A stretch of 7,028 nt of DNA, taken from the NCBI GenBank assembly GCA_003161205.1, contig PMOU01000154.1:10758-17785 (forward strand), in the 5' to 3' direction. Below the pieces are notes generated by a model, which made no database searches, was not told where the DNA came from, and saw only the letters and a program-made list of their open reading frames with translations. Position numbers and translations under genes: made by a program. This DNA comes from Actinomycetota bacterium. Lineage in GTDB: Bacteria; Actinomycetota; Actinomycetes; Streptosporangiales; Streptosporangiaceae. Positions within the stretch are counted from its first letter, which is position 1, and each line of letters starts with the position of its first letter. This document shows, one piece after another, positions 1 to 6,822 of the stretch.

Positions 1-1154
1 CCGTCCGCCGCCGTCCCGTCCGCGCTGACCCCATCAGCCACAACTGTCGCGGTATCCCCAGCCGCCTCCTGCGTCACCGGCGTCAGGGCCAGGTAGGCCG
101 CCGAGAACAGCAGCGCCATCGGAATCATGCTGTTCGGGTCGGTCCCGACCCCGCCGAGGAAGCCGAGGTCCTGGATCAGGATCCAGTCGGCCAGGCAGAA
201 GACGATGCCGAACCACACCGCGTACCTGACCAGGCGGGGCCGGGCGGTCAGGAAGATCGCGCCGAGCCCCGCGAGCACGATCACGACGACCAGGTTGACC
301 GCGAAGCCGTGGCCGGCCACAAACGAGCCGAAGCTGGACACCAACGCGGACAGGAAGTGCGGCTGGGAGGTCGAGGCCATCGACTGCACCATGCCGGTGA
401 GGGAGCCCGGGTGGCCGTGGACGGTGCCTTGCCAGAAGCCGCGGCCGGGCCAGGCCTGCAGGACGGCCATCCCGACGAAGAAGATCCCCAGCCCCGCCAG
501 CAGCAGCCGGCCGAGCCGGGGGCTGCGCCAGGTGCTTTCCGGCAGCGCGATAAGCGCGCCGGCGACCACGTAGAGCAGCACGCCCCCGGGCGCGCCGGTG
601 AGCCAGCTCAGGCCGGGTGCGAATATCCCGCCGAACGACTCCCCGAACACCCAGACAATCAGTCCCCAGCCCACGCTGGTGGCCCCGGCCAGCCGGGACC
701 ACCGCCCGCGTCCCGAGACGATGAGCCAGCCGCCGATCCCGACCTGGATCCACACCGAGGCGGCACCGGCCTGGATCGGGTGGTAGGACCAGATGGTGCC
801 GCCCCAGTTGACCAGGTGCTGCACCCAGGCGGGCGAGCTGGCCGCGGTTGGCTCGATGACCAGCGACGGCAGCCCGGCCGCCATCTTCGGCTGCGCTTGC
901 AAGATCCCGTCAAAGATCCAGAGCACCCCGAACCCGATGCGCAGCAGCCACCGTCCCCTGGCTTCTCCCGGCCCGTCCCGCCTGGCTGGTTTCTCGCTCG
1001 GCGTGGTCAGCCGCCAGGTTCGTGCCGTCGCCCAGATGAGCCAGAGGAGCACCACGACGATGAGAGCGATCGCACCCTGGTGCAGCAGCGCGGACCTGAA
1101 GGCGGCGACCACGGTCGGGTCGTCGGGACTCAGGCCTGAGTTCATGCCGGGCAC
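1..1154 (-). CDS. Polytopic membrane protein with DoxX-like segment, C-terminus cut by window edge
   Basis: I do not recognise a named family. The frame stays open to the window's left edge, giving 384 codons without a stop. About eight or nine hydrophobic segments are visible, near residues 24-45, 69-86, 125-146, 154-173, 188-204, 214-234, 280-303, 307-328 and 340-360. The stretch LRIGFGVLWIFDGILQAQP (residues 71-89) resembles the first helix of DoxX/MauE-type proteins, but this is only a resemblance. Histidines cluster near residues 246-282 (HGHPGS, QPHF, GHGF). There is a single cysteine (320) and no CXXC, so it is not itself a thiol oxidase. The last visible residues form a hydrophilic A/D/G/T-rich tail. 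I chose the GTG at 1154 because an AGAGGAG lies 8 nt upstream. An in-frame ATG three codons later (1145) is the alternative, with a long spacing. It lies downstream of a VKOR gene on the same strand, suggesting but not proving a redox or quinone-linked role. Confidence 0.8.
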   Translation of the reverse strand, partial: MPGMNSGLSPDDPTVVAAFRSALLHQGAIALIVVVLLWLIWATARTWRLTTPSEKPARRDGPGEARGRWLLRIGFGVLWIFDGILQAQPKMAAGLPSLVIEPTAASSPAWVQHLVNWGGTIWSYHPIQAGAASVWIQVGIGGWLIVSGRGRWSRLAGATSVGWGLIVWVFGESFGGIFAPGLSWLTGAPGGVLLYVVAGALIALPESTWRSPRLGRLLLAGLGIFFVGMAVLQAWPGRGFWQGTVHGHPGSLTGMVQSMASTSQPHFLSALVSSFGSFVAGHGFAVNLVVVIVLAGLGAIFLTARPRLVRYAVWFGIVFCLADWILIQDLGFLGGVGTDPNSMIPMALLFSAAYLALTPVTQEAAGDTATVVADGVSADGTAAD

Positions 1155-1162
1155 GGGATCGG

Positions 1163-1169
1163 CTCCTCT
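1163..1169 (-). promoter_or_regulatory. Ribosome binding site deciding a GTG start
   Basis: On the minus strand the sequence reads AGAGGAG, 8 nt before the GTG at 1154. The in-frame ATG at 1145 would be 17 nt away, so the GTG is favoured as the start of the membrane protein. Confidence 0.6.
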
Positions 1170-1175
1170 CTAGCC

Positions 1176-1219
1176 CCGCCTCTATTAGGCCCGCCTCTAC
1201 TGGGCCCGCTCTACCGGGC
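1176..1219. repeat. Imperfect 15-bp tandem repeats upstream of the membrane protein gene
   Basis: Three head-to-tail units are visible on the plus strand: CCGCCTCTATTAGGC (1176-1190), CCGCCTCTACTGGGC (1191-1205) and CCGCTCTACCGGGC (1206-1219, one base shorter). A more degenerate CCTCTCTAGCC just before them (1165-1175) may be a further partial copy. The array sits in the leader of the leftmost minus-strand gene, immediately upstream of its ribosome binding site. It could be an array of operator sites or simple replication slippage; the sequence does not decide. Confidence 0.6.
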
Positions 1220-1248
1220 GCACCAGGCCAAGCGTGCCCTTAGGTTAG

Positions 1249-1272
1249 TGCGTCCCGGTGCCGCGGGACGCA
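1249..1272 (-). terminator. 9-bp perfect hairpin between VKOR and membrane protein genes
   Basis: TGCGTCCCG (1249-1257) pairs perfectly with CGGGACGCA (1264-1272) across a 6-nt loop. It lies 88 nt downstream of the VKOR stop and 95 nt before the start of the next gene on the same strand. There is no U-tract after it, as is common for actinobacterial hairpins. It may end or attenuate the VKOR transcript, which would imply a separate promoter for the membrane protein gene. The structure is directly visible; the terminator role is inferred. Confidence 0.45.
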
Positions 1273-1359
1273 GGCGCCCCTGAACATGAGGAATATGTCA
1301 TGGCGGCAGGAGCCGACCGCTGTATCAGGCCGTGCCCGGGCAGAGTCGCCTTCCGGCCC

Positions 1360-2178
1360 TCAGCTAGCGTGCCCGGCGAACCGCTGCGGCGTGAGCCGCC
1401 GCGGCCAGGCCGCGCCGGGCTTCAGTCCCCAGGCCGCGGCCGCGAAGACGGTCAGCACGAACACGACGAACGTGATGACGTGCACGCTGGTGCAGTACAG
1501 GCAGATGCTCCCGATGATGAAGAGCTCGGCGTAAAGCAGGTAGAGCACGAAGCCGATGCCGACCACGACCGACGCGATCCGGAGCAGGTGAATCTCGCGC
1601 CTGGCCGCCCGCCACGCCCACGGGCTCATGATCGCCACCGCGAACAGGTAGAACGCCAGCCCGAGCACCGCCACCGGAATGCCGAATACGTACGACTGCG
1701 CACTGGTGGTTACCTTGGTGCAGTTCACCAGCCCGGCCGTCTCCGAGCACCCGGCTAGGGTCGACTCGGTGAAGTGCGCGATCGTCAGGTAAATCGACAC
1801 GCCCAGGCCGGCCAGGGCGAGCGCGAACGTGGCGAGCTGCAGCCATAGAGCAGGTCCGGACCCGGCCGTGCTGGCCGGGAAATCGTCCGGCGACGCCGTC
1901 CGCCCCCGCGCTCCGCCGCGCTCCGCCGCACCGCTCCGCGTCACACCGTTCCGAGCCTGCCCGTTCCTCGCGCTACCGCCATTCCTGGCCGTAGCGCCGT
2001 TCCTGGCTGTACCGCCGTTTCCGGCCGCGTTGCCGCTCTTGACGGCGACACCGTTCCTGGCCGCGCCGCCGCCCTTGGCCGCGCCCCCGCCCTTGGCCGC
2101 ACCGTTGCCGTTCCTGGCCGTGCCGGCCTGAGCGCCGCTTCGCGCATTCCGGGCGCGGCTTGACTTCGAAGCTGTCAT
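1360..2178 (-). CDS. Vitamin K epoxide reductase (VKOR) family membrane protein with long repeat tail
   Basis: VKOR-family enzymes sit in the cytoplasmic membrane, oxidise extracytoplasmic thioredoxin-like partners and pass the electrons to quinone, replacing DsbB in many actinobacteria. The 272-residue product has the expected cysteines: an external-loop pair C144 and C153, S159 six residues after C153 (the position of the conserved Ser/Thr), and a C226-L-Y-C229 motif in the last hydrophobic bundle. Hydrophobic segments lie near residues 110-133, 163-185, 199-217 and 219-247. The first roughly 105 residues are not part of the VKOR fold. They are Ala/Gly/Asn/Arg/Lys-rich, with a six-residue repeat, and are probably a basic cytoplasmic tail. 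The ATG at 2178 has a GGAGG (2189-2193) 10 nt upstream; no methionine occurs between residue 1 and the first membrane segment. It follows the DUF929 gene after 131 nt, and a lone TACACT (minus strand, 2257-2262) in that gap could be a -10 box, but I see no good -35. Confidence 0.93.
   Translation of the reverse strand: MTASKSSRARNARSGAQAGTARNGNGAAKGGGAAKGGGAARNGVAVKSGNAAGNGGTARNGATARNGGSARNGQARNGVTRSGAAERGGARGRTASPDDFPASTAGSGPALWLQLATFALALAGLGVSIYLTIAHFTESTLAGCSETAGLVNCTKVTTSAQSYVFGIPVAVLGLAFYLFAVAIMSPWAWRAARREIHLLRIASVVVGIGFVLYLLYAELFIIGSICLYCTSVHVITFVVFVLTVFAAAAWGLKPGAAWPRRLTPQRFAGHAS
1939..2121 (-). repeat. Coding repeat: hexapeptide units in the VKOR N-terminal tail
   Basis: Residues about 20-80 of the VKOR protein are built from six-residue units of the form A-A-(R/K)-(N/G)-G-X. 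Examples are AAKGGG (27-32 and again 33-38), AARNGV (39-44), AAGNGG (51-56), TARNGA (57-62), TARNGG (63-68) and SARNGQ (69-74), followed by one unit out of phase (ARNGVT, 75-80). At DNA level this is an approximately 18-bp degenerate tandem repeat, seen on the plus strand as recurring GTTCCTGGCCGT-like blocks. The translated tail is basic and probably disordered. Because the unit is a multiple of three, gain or loss of copies would keep the frame. Confidence 0.8.
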
Positions 2179-2309
2179 CCGAGCTTCGCCTCCGGTGGTT
2201 TCACGGCTGCTGGACGTGGTCCCTGAGTCTTCAACGCGACCGGCACCTGACGCCAGAGTGTACCTTCCCGGTCAGCGTCTCGGCCTGCGAGTCAGCTTCC
2301 GGCTGGGGA

Positions 2310-3236
2310 TCAGAGCTTGCTTTCCAGCGACTGGACGGTGGCGGTGCAGGCGCTCGCGGGCTGGTTGCCGGTCATCTTGCAGATCGCCGCCGTGATGTAG
2401 TTCGCCGTGCCGTCGACGGCCTTGGCGACGGGGCTGCTCGGGTTGCTCAGATCCGTGGCGATCGTGCTCCAGCTGAGCTTGGACAGCACCTGCGGGCTGT
2501 AGCTCGCCCCGATGATCAGGTACTTGTTGCCGAAGTCGACGAACGGTATGGAACCCGCGTCAGCCGAAGCGACGTAGGGCGCGGCGTCATACTTGTCGAG
2601 CAGCGCGGTCTCCGCCGCGGTCGGCGTCTGCAGGCTGGTGTAGCCGCCCGCCGACGTCGGGACGTTCGTCTCCATCTCCACCGATGTGAACGCCAGGTAC
2701 TGGCTGGTGTAGGTGGCGTGGGCAAACGTCCAGGTGGGTGTGTTGGCGTAGACATCGGTGCTGGACGAGTGGACGGTGGCGAGCCCGGAGAAGGTGCCGA
2801 ACCGGCTCAGGGCGACGATCATCGCCCAGCGCTCAGCCGCGCAGTAGGGGCAGTATTCGGCGCCCATGTAGAGCATCTCGGGCTTGCCGCCGGAGGTCAG
2901 AGCGCTCCCGGGGATCGTCGCGGGCTTGTTGGTGACCGCGCCGCCGCCTTCTCCCACCGTGTTCAAGGTACTGGCGGGCACGCTGGTCACCTTGGCGACG
3001 ACACTGGCCAGCGCCGAGCCAGTGGGGCCGTTCGCCGACGAGGTGGTGGTGGGCTTCGAGGGGCTCGAGCTCGCCTTGATCACGATGAAGGCCACGATGA
3101 CGATGATCACGGCGAGGATGCTGCCGCCCGCGATGAGAATCCGCCTGCGCTGCTCGGCGCGGCGGGCCGCCGCGCGCTGCGCGGCGATCTTCTCTCTGCG
3201 GCTGGAATCGACCTTGGTCCTGCTTGCCTTGCCCAT
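2310..3236 (-). CDS. Membrane-anchored thioredoxin-fold protein, DUF929 family, CPYC active site
   Basis: Probably a thiol-disulfide oxidoreductase facing outside the cytoplasm. The 308-residue product starts with a highly basic cytoplasmic segment (residues 1-32), has one hydrophobic anchor (about 33-53) and a Ser/Thr-rich linker (56-75). The DUF929 thioredoxin-like domain follows, with [18 protein letters not shown] (121-138) carrying the C129-P-Y-C132 pair. P231 in [10 protein letters not shown] fits the cis-proline loop of thioredoxin folds. Two further cysteines, C286 and C297, near the C-terminus could form a structural or relay disulfide. I chose the ATG at 3236 because a GAGG (plus-strand CCTC, 3242-3245) lies 5 nt upstream; an in-frame TTG at 3251 would overlap that site. 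The VKOR gene downstream on the same strand makes it the obvious redox partner, with VKOR re-oxidising the CPYC site. The family assignment is firm; substrate and direction of reaction are inferred. Confidence 0.9.
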   Translation of the reverse strand: MGKASRTKVDSSRREKIAAQRAAARRAEQRRRILIAGGSILAVIIVIVAFIVIKASSSPSKPTTTSSANGPTGSALASVVAKVTSVPASTLNTVGEGGGAVTNKPATIPGSALTSGGKPEMLYMGAEYCPYCAAERWAMIVALSRFGTFSGLATVHSSSTDVYANTPTWTFAHATYTSQYLAFTSVEMETNVPTSAGGYTSLQTPTAAETALLDKYDAAPYVASADAGSIPFVDFGNKYLIIGASYSPQVLSKLSWSTIATDLSNPSSPVAKAVDGTANYITAAICKMTGNQPASACTATVQSLESKL

Positions 3237-3427
3237 GCTCGCCTCGTCCAACCCTTGCCTTAGCCAGCCAGCGGTCAGGCCGCACGTCTGCTGGTTCCAT
3301 TCCTGTCGCGAACTCAGGAGTACCGGTTACCGCGCTCTATGTTAGGCGCTCAACCTTACCGTCGCGCCCGCGTGCGCGGAGTGGGCTCCGCCGCCGAACT
3401 GACCGCGGACGCATGTAACGCCAAGGT

Positions 3428-3473
3428 GCCGGCCCTCACGGCAGGTAGTGAGGGGGGTGCCGTGAGGGCCGGC
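3428..3473. terminator. Perfect 16-bp inverted repeat, candidate bidirectional terminator or RNA element
   Basis: GCCGGCCCTCACGGCA (3428-3443) is exactly complementary to TGCCGTGAGGGCCGGC (3458-3473), with a purine-rich 14-nt loop (3444-3457, ending in six G). The stem is by far the strongest in the window. Neither side has a U-tract. It lies between two divergent gene starts, where a terminator would have no known upstream gene, so it could instead belong to an unannotated RNA, be an operator or insulate the two promoters. Confidence 0.6.
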
Positions 3474-3506
3474 GGCTCTGGGGCATGCGGTGCGGGAGGT
3501 TCCGGT

Positions 3507-3527
3507 CGGCGCTGCCTGGCAGCGCCG
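3507..3527. repeat. 21-nt near-perfect palindrome
   Basis: CGGCGCTGCC (3507-3516) and GGCAGCGCCG (3518-3527) are exact reverse complements around a single central T. As RNA it would fold as a stem of about eight or nine pairs with a tiny loop; as DNA it could be a dimeric protein-binding site. It lies 33 nt after the 16-bp hairpin. Confidence 0.55.
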
Positions 3528-3699
3528 GGTGACACGGCCTTCGAAGAACGGAGCGGTGGGACGGAGCGGAATAGGTGGCCTGACGCTGGTGCCGAGGCAG
3601 CCGAGCCGCACCTAAGCCAATCTCAGGTGTCACCCCAGTAACAATGGTCCCCCGTCACTCACCACCCCTAGATACCCGACTCACTATCGAGCGACGGTC

Positions 3700-3756
3700 T
3701 CTATACGATCTAGATTTTTTCTGGAGGAGTAGAACAAACCACTGTAATCTCATGAA
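3700..3756 (+). promoter_or_regulatory. AT-rich island upstream of the AfsR-like gene, putative promoter region
   Basis: Base composition drops sharply here against the GC-rich surroundings. TACGAT at 3704-3709 fits a TANNNT -10 box, with no convincing -35 at 16-18 bp. It is followed by a T6 run (3715-3720) and a strong Shine-Dalgarno-like GGAGGAG (about 3723-3729). The only ATG after that site is at 3752, 22 nt away, too far for normal use. A transcript starting near 3715 would have a leader of about 110 nt before the regulator's GTG. Confidence 0.3.
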
Positions 3757-3828
3757 TGACGCTCCGCCCGGGGGGGTGGGCGCAACTTTCAGGGTGGGTC
3801 TAGCGAGCGGAAGGTCGGCGAGGCCGAG

Positions 3829-6822
3829 GTGTTGCGCGTCGGCGTACTTGGTCCGGTAACAGCCTGGCATGACGACCAGGAGCTGTCCGTGGGCCAGCCC
3901 CGGCAGCAAGCTGTCCTGGGCATCCTGGCGATGCGGGCCAACCGGGTCATTTCCCGGGGCGAGCTTGTCGACGCGGTCTGGGGACAGGATCCGCCCGCTA
4001 GCGCCGAGGGCGGGGTCTACACCTACGTGGCGGGCCTGCGCCGCATCATCGAACCTAACCGGTCCCCGCGCGGGCCGGGCCGGGTCCTGGTCTCCTCCGG
4101 GGCGGGTTATGTGCTTCACCTGGTGCCGGGTCAGCCGGACGCCGTTTCCTTCGAGCAGCATCTAGGCCGGGCCCGCCAGCTGCGCAAAGGCGATGACCTG
4201 CAAGGCGCGGTCACCGAGCTCAACGCGGCGCTCGCGCTGTGGCGGGGCATCGCGTTCGCCGGCGTGCCGGGACCTTTCGCCGAGACCGAGCGGGTGCGGC
4301 TCGGCGAGCTGCGATCCATGGCCGCCGAGGAGCGAGCCGACGTGCTGCTCTCGCTCGGCCGGCACGAGGAAGTCGTGCCGGACTTGCGGGCCATGGTGGC
4401 GGATCATCCGCTGCGGGAGCGGATGCGCGGACTGCTGATGATCGCGCTGTACCGCTGCGACCGGCACGCCGAGGCCCTGCGCGTATTCCAGGACGCCAGG
4501 CACGTGCTGGCCGATGAACTCGGCATCGATCCGGGCGTGGACCTGTCCCGTATTCACCAGCAGGTGCTGACCATGGATCCCGGGCTCAACCGGGTCGGCG
4601 GACCCGATGCCGGGGCCGCCGGGGCGGCTGGTCCTGACGGGTCGGGCCGGATGCAGGGGGCCGATGCCGCGGCGGTGCCAGGAGAAGTCGCCGGGGGTCT
4701 GGATACCGTCCCTGAACTGGATGGCGGCTACCGGCGGCCACGATATGAGAGCACGGGTATGCCCGTGCCGGCCCAGCTGCCGCTGGACGCGCCGGGCTTT
4801 TCCGGCCGCCACGATGAACTCGGCCGCCTGCAGGCCACGCTGTCCGCCGCAGCGGCCGGCCCCGATGAATCCGTGCCGATCGTCGTCATCTCGGGCACCG
4901 CGGGGACCGGGAAGACCGCGCTCGCCATTCGGTTCGGCCGCCACGTGGCCAAGCGCTTCCCGGCCGGCCAGCTGTACGTCAACCTGCGCGGCCTGGATCC
5001 GGCCACGCCGCCCCTGGAACCAGCCGAAGCGCTGCGATTCTTCCTCGATGCCCTCGGCGCGCCGCCGCACCGGATCCCGGCCGGGACCGAGGGGCGGGCG
5101 GCGCTCTTCCGCAGCCTGCTCGACGGCAAGCGGATGCTGATCGTCCTCGACAACGCGCGCGACGTGGCCCAGGTGCGTCCGCTGCTGCCCGGTTCGCCGG
5201 GCTGCCTGGTCGTCGTGACGAGCCGCAATGAGCTGACCGGGCTGGTCGCCGCGGAGGGGGCGGTGCCGCTCACACTCGACGTGCTCAGTGACGCCGAAGC
5301 CCACGAGATGCTGGCCCGCAGGCTGGGCGGGGAGCGGGTGGCGGCCGAACCCGGGGCGGCCGACGAGATCATCGAGGCGTGCGCCCGGCTTCCGCTGGCT
5401 CTCGGTATTGCCATCGGGCGCGCCAGCGCCCGGCCCAAGCGCTCGCTGGGTGAGCTGGCCGTGGAGCTGCGAGACGCCAGGGGCAGGCTCGACGTGCTCG
5501 AGGCGGACGCGGCCACGAATGTGCGGGCCGTCCTGTCCTGGTCTTATGACCAGCTCGGCGAGACCGCGGCGAGGATGTTCCGCCTGCTCGGCCTGCATCC
5601 GGGTCCCGACATCTCACTGTCCGCGGCGGCGAGCCTGACCGGGCTGACCCGAGCCCAGGCGGGCGCCGCGCTTCGCGAGCTGACCAGGACACACATGGTC
5701 GCCGAGTACCTGCCCGCCAGGTTCACGTTCCATGACCTGCTCCGCGCCTACGCGGCCGACCAGGCGGACCGGTACGACTCCGAGCCGGAGCGGCGGGCGG
5801 CGGTGCACCGGGTTCTTGACCACTACCTGCACACGGCGACGGCGGCCGCCCAGCGGTTCAGCCCGCACCGGCCACCGCTGCGACTGGCCCCGGCGCAGCC
5901 GGGCGTGGTCCCGGCCGACGCGACGGACAGGGAGCAGGCGATCGCCTGGTTCGACGCCGAGAGCCCGGTGCTGCTCGCGCTCATCGGCTACGCCGATGCC
6001 AACGGCTTCGACACCCACGCGTGGCAGATCCCCTGGACCCTCGGCCCGTTCTTCATCCGTCGCAGCCGGTGGCGGGATTACGCGTCGACCCAGCAGACGG
6101 CGCTGGGGGCGGCGCAGCGACTCGGCGATAGCGTCGCCCTGGCGCACGCGCATTACCTGCTTGGCAACTCGCAGTCCCAGCTGGGCGACTACGACGCGGC
6201 CAGCTCGAACGTCCGGCAGGCGCTGGACAGATTCCGGGAACTCGGCGACCGGGCCAACGAGGGCATGGTGCTGAACGGCCTGGCCGCCATGCTGGAGAAG
6301 CAGGAGCGTTACCCGGAGGCGCTGGCCGTGGCCCTGGACGCGCTGCGGATGCTCAAGGCCGCCGGACACTGGTGGACGCAGGCCAACCTGGAGAACGGGG
6401 TCGGCTGGCTTTATGCCCACCTCGGTCAGTACGACCAGGCGCTGACCCACTGCCAGCGGGCCCTGAGCCTGCACCGGGACTCCGGTCACCGCGGCGGCAC
6501 CGCCGACACACTGGACAGCCTCGGTTACGTCTACCTGCACCTAGGCGATTTGGGTCAGGCCAAGACCCACTACCGCCGGGCCGTCGAGGCCTACCGCGAG
6601 ATCGGCTCCTCCTTCGGGGTGGGGAACTCGCTGGCCGGGCTCGGCGACGCTCTGCTCGCCGACGGCGCCCCGGGTGCCGCCGCCACGGCCTGGCGCGAGG
6701 CCGCGGCCATTCTCGACCGGCTGCCGCACCCGCTCGCGGACGAGCTCCGGACCAGGCTCCATGACCTCGAATCCGCTGCGAGTCCAGACCGGCTGACTGG
6801 GGCAGCCACCACGGCTCGTTAG
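3829..6822 (+). CDS. AfsR-like SARP transcriptional regulator with NB-ARC and TPR domains
   Basis: A large ATP-binding activator of the AfsR class, which in streptomycetes activates secondary-metabolism genes by binding direct repeats and recruiting RNA polymerase. At 997 residues it is close to AfsR itself (about 990). Domains in order: OmpR-type winged helix (about 2-98), bacterial transcriptional activator domain BTAD (about 104-247), Gly/Ala-rich linker (about 252-310), NB-ARC ATPase (about 320-640) and C-terminal TPRs. In the ATPase I see Walker A GTAGTGKT (356-363), Walker B RMLIVLDN (435-442), VVVTSRN (461-467), a GLPL-like ARLPLAL (519-525) and an MHD-like FHD (634-636). Five TPR units recur every 40 residues from about 774, 814, 854, 894 and 934. 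GTG at 3829 is preceded by GAGG (3820-3823) at 5 nt. No key residue is missing, so it is probably functional. AfsR is phosphorylated by AfsK-type kinases; none is in the window. Target genes are unknown. Confidence 0.95.
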   Translation: MLRVGVLGPVTAWHDDQELSVGQPRQQAVLGILAMRANRVISRGELVDAVWGQDPPASAEGGVYTYVAGLRRIIEPNRSPRGPGRVLVSSGAGYVLHLVPGQPDAVSFEQHLGRARQLRKGDDLQGAVTELNAALALWRGIAFAGVPGPFAETERVRLGELRSMAAEERADVLLSLGRHEEVVPDLRAMVADHPLRERMRGLLMIALYRCDRHAEALRVFQDARHVLADELGIDPGVDLSRIHQQVLTMDPGLNRVGGPDAGAAGAAGPDGSGRMQGADAAAVPGEVAGGLDTVPELDGGYRRPRYESTGMPVPAQLPLDAPGFSGRHDELGRLQATLSAAAAGPDESVPIVVISGTAGTGKTALAIRFGRHVAKRFPAGQLYVNLRGLDPATPPLEPAEALRFFLDALGAPPHRIPAGTEGRAALFRSLLDGKRMLIVLDNARDVAQVRPLLPGSPGCLVVVTSRNELTGLVAAEGAVPLTLDVLSDAEAHEMLARRLGGERVAAEPGAADEIIEACARLPLALGIAIGRASARPKRSLGELAVELRDARGRLDVLEADAATNVRAVLSWSYDQLGETAARMFRLLGLHPGPDISLSAAASLTGLTRAQAGAALRELTRTHMVAEYLPARFTFHDLLRAYAADQADRYDSEPERRAAVHRVLDHYLHTATAAAQRFSPHRPPLRLAPAQPGVVPADATDREQAIAWFDAESPVLLALIGYADANGFDTHAWQIPWTLGPFFIRRSRWRDYASTQQTALGAAQRLGDSVALAHAHYLLGNSQSQLGDYDAASSNVRQALDRFRELGDRANEGMVLNGLAAMLEKQERYPEALAVALDALRMLKAAGHWWTQANLENGVGWLYAHLGQYDQALTHCQRALSLHRDSGHRGGTADTLDSLGYVYLHLGDLGQAKTHYRRAVEAYREIGSSFGVGNSLAGLGDALLADGAPGAAATAWREAAAILDRLPHPLADELRTRLHDLESAASPDRLTGAATTAR

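Larger units (their letters stand above)
3237..3828. other. Gene-free divergent spacer with strong secondary structure
   Basis: This 592-bp stretch separates the minus-strand redox genes from the plus-strand regulator. Short open frames cross it on both strands, but none has a convincing start, ribosome site or recognisable protein, and the plausible ones run through perfect hairpins. It holds the 16-bp hairpin at 3428-3473, the palindrome at 3507-3527, a direct repeat ACGGAGCGG (3548-3556 and 3561-3569, 13-bp period), a 9-bp long-range complement (GGGTGACAC 3527-3535 with GTGTCACCC 3627-3635) and an AT-rich island at about 3700-3755. I looked for tRNA, SRP RNA and tmRNA hallmarks and saw none. 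Confidence 0.65.

Noticed and set aside
34..1139. Open frames on both strands over the left end (239 codons minus, 276 codons plus)
   Set aside because: They are shadows of the membrane protein frame, which gives coherent hydrophobic helices and runs off the window edge without a stop.
2160..3263. 367-codon open frame on the plus strand
   Set aside because: Antisense to the DUF929 gene, covering the intergenic gap and the VKOR start too; Arg/Gly-rich with no domain.
3278..3303. GGAAT on the minus strand as a possible SigR-type (thiol stress) -35 for the redox genes
   Set aside because: No GTT is found at the required 18-nt spacing.
3291..3310. GGTTCCATTCC resembling a tRNA T-loop
   Set aside because: The flanking bases do not form the 5-bp T-stem and no acceptor or anticodon arm is visible.
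3339..3641. 100-codon plus-strand frame in the divergent spacer
   Set aside because: It runs through the perfect 16-bp hairpin and the palindrome, has no good ribosome site and resembles no protein I know.
3644..3859. 71-codon plus-strand frame, or its internal ATG at 3752
   Set aside because: It overlaps the regulator start out of frame, and the GGAGGAG site is 22 nt from the ATG; no recognisable product.
4162..5598. 478-codon open frame on the minus strand
   Set aside because: It lies wholly antisense to the AfsR-like gene, whose domains read through the region. The protein is low-complexity R/G/H/P typical of antisense frames in GC-rich DNA.
5614..6540. 308-codon open frame on the minus strand
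   Set aside because: Antisense shadow of the NB-ARC/TPR portion of the regulator; no recognisable motif.
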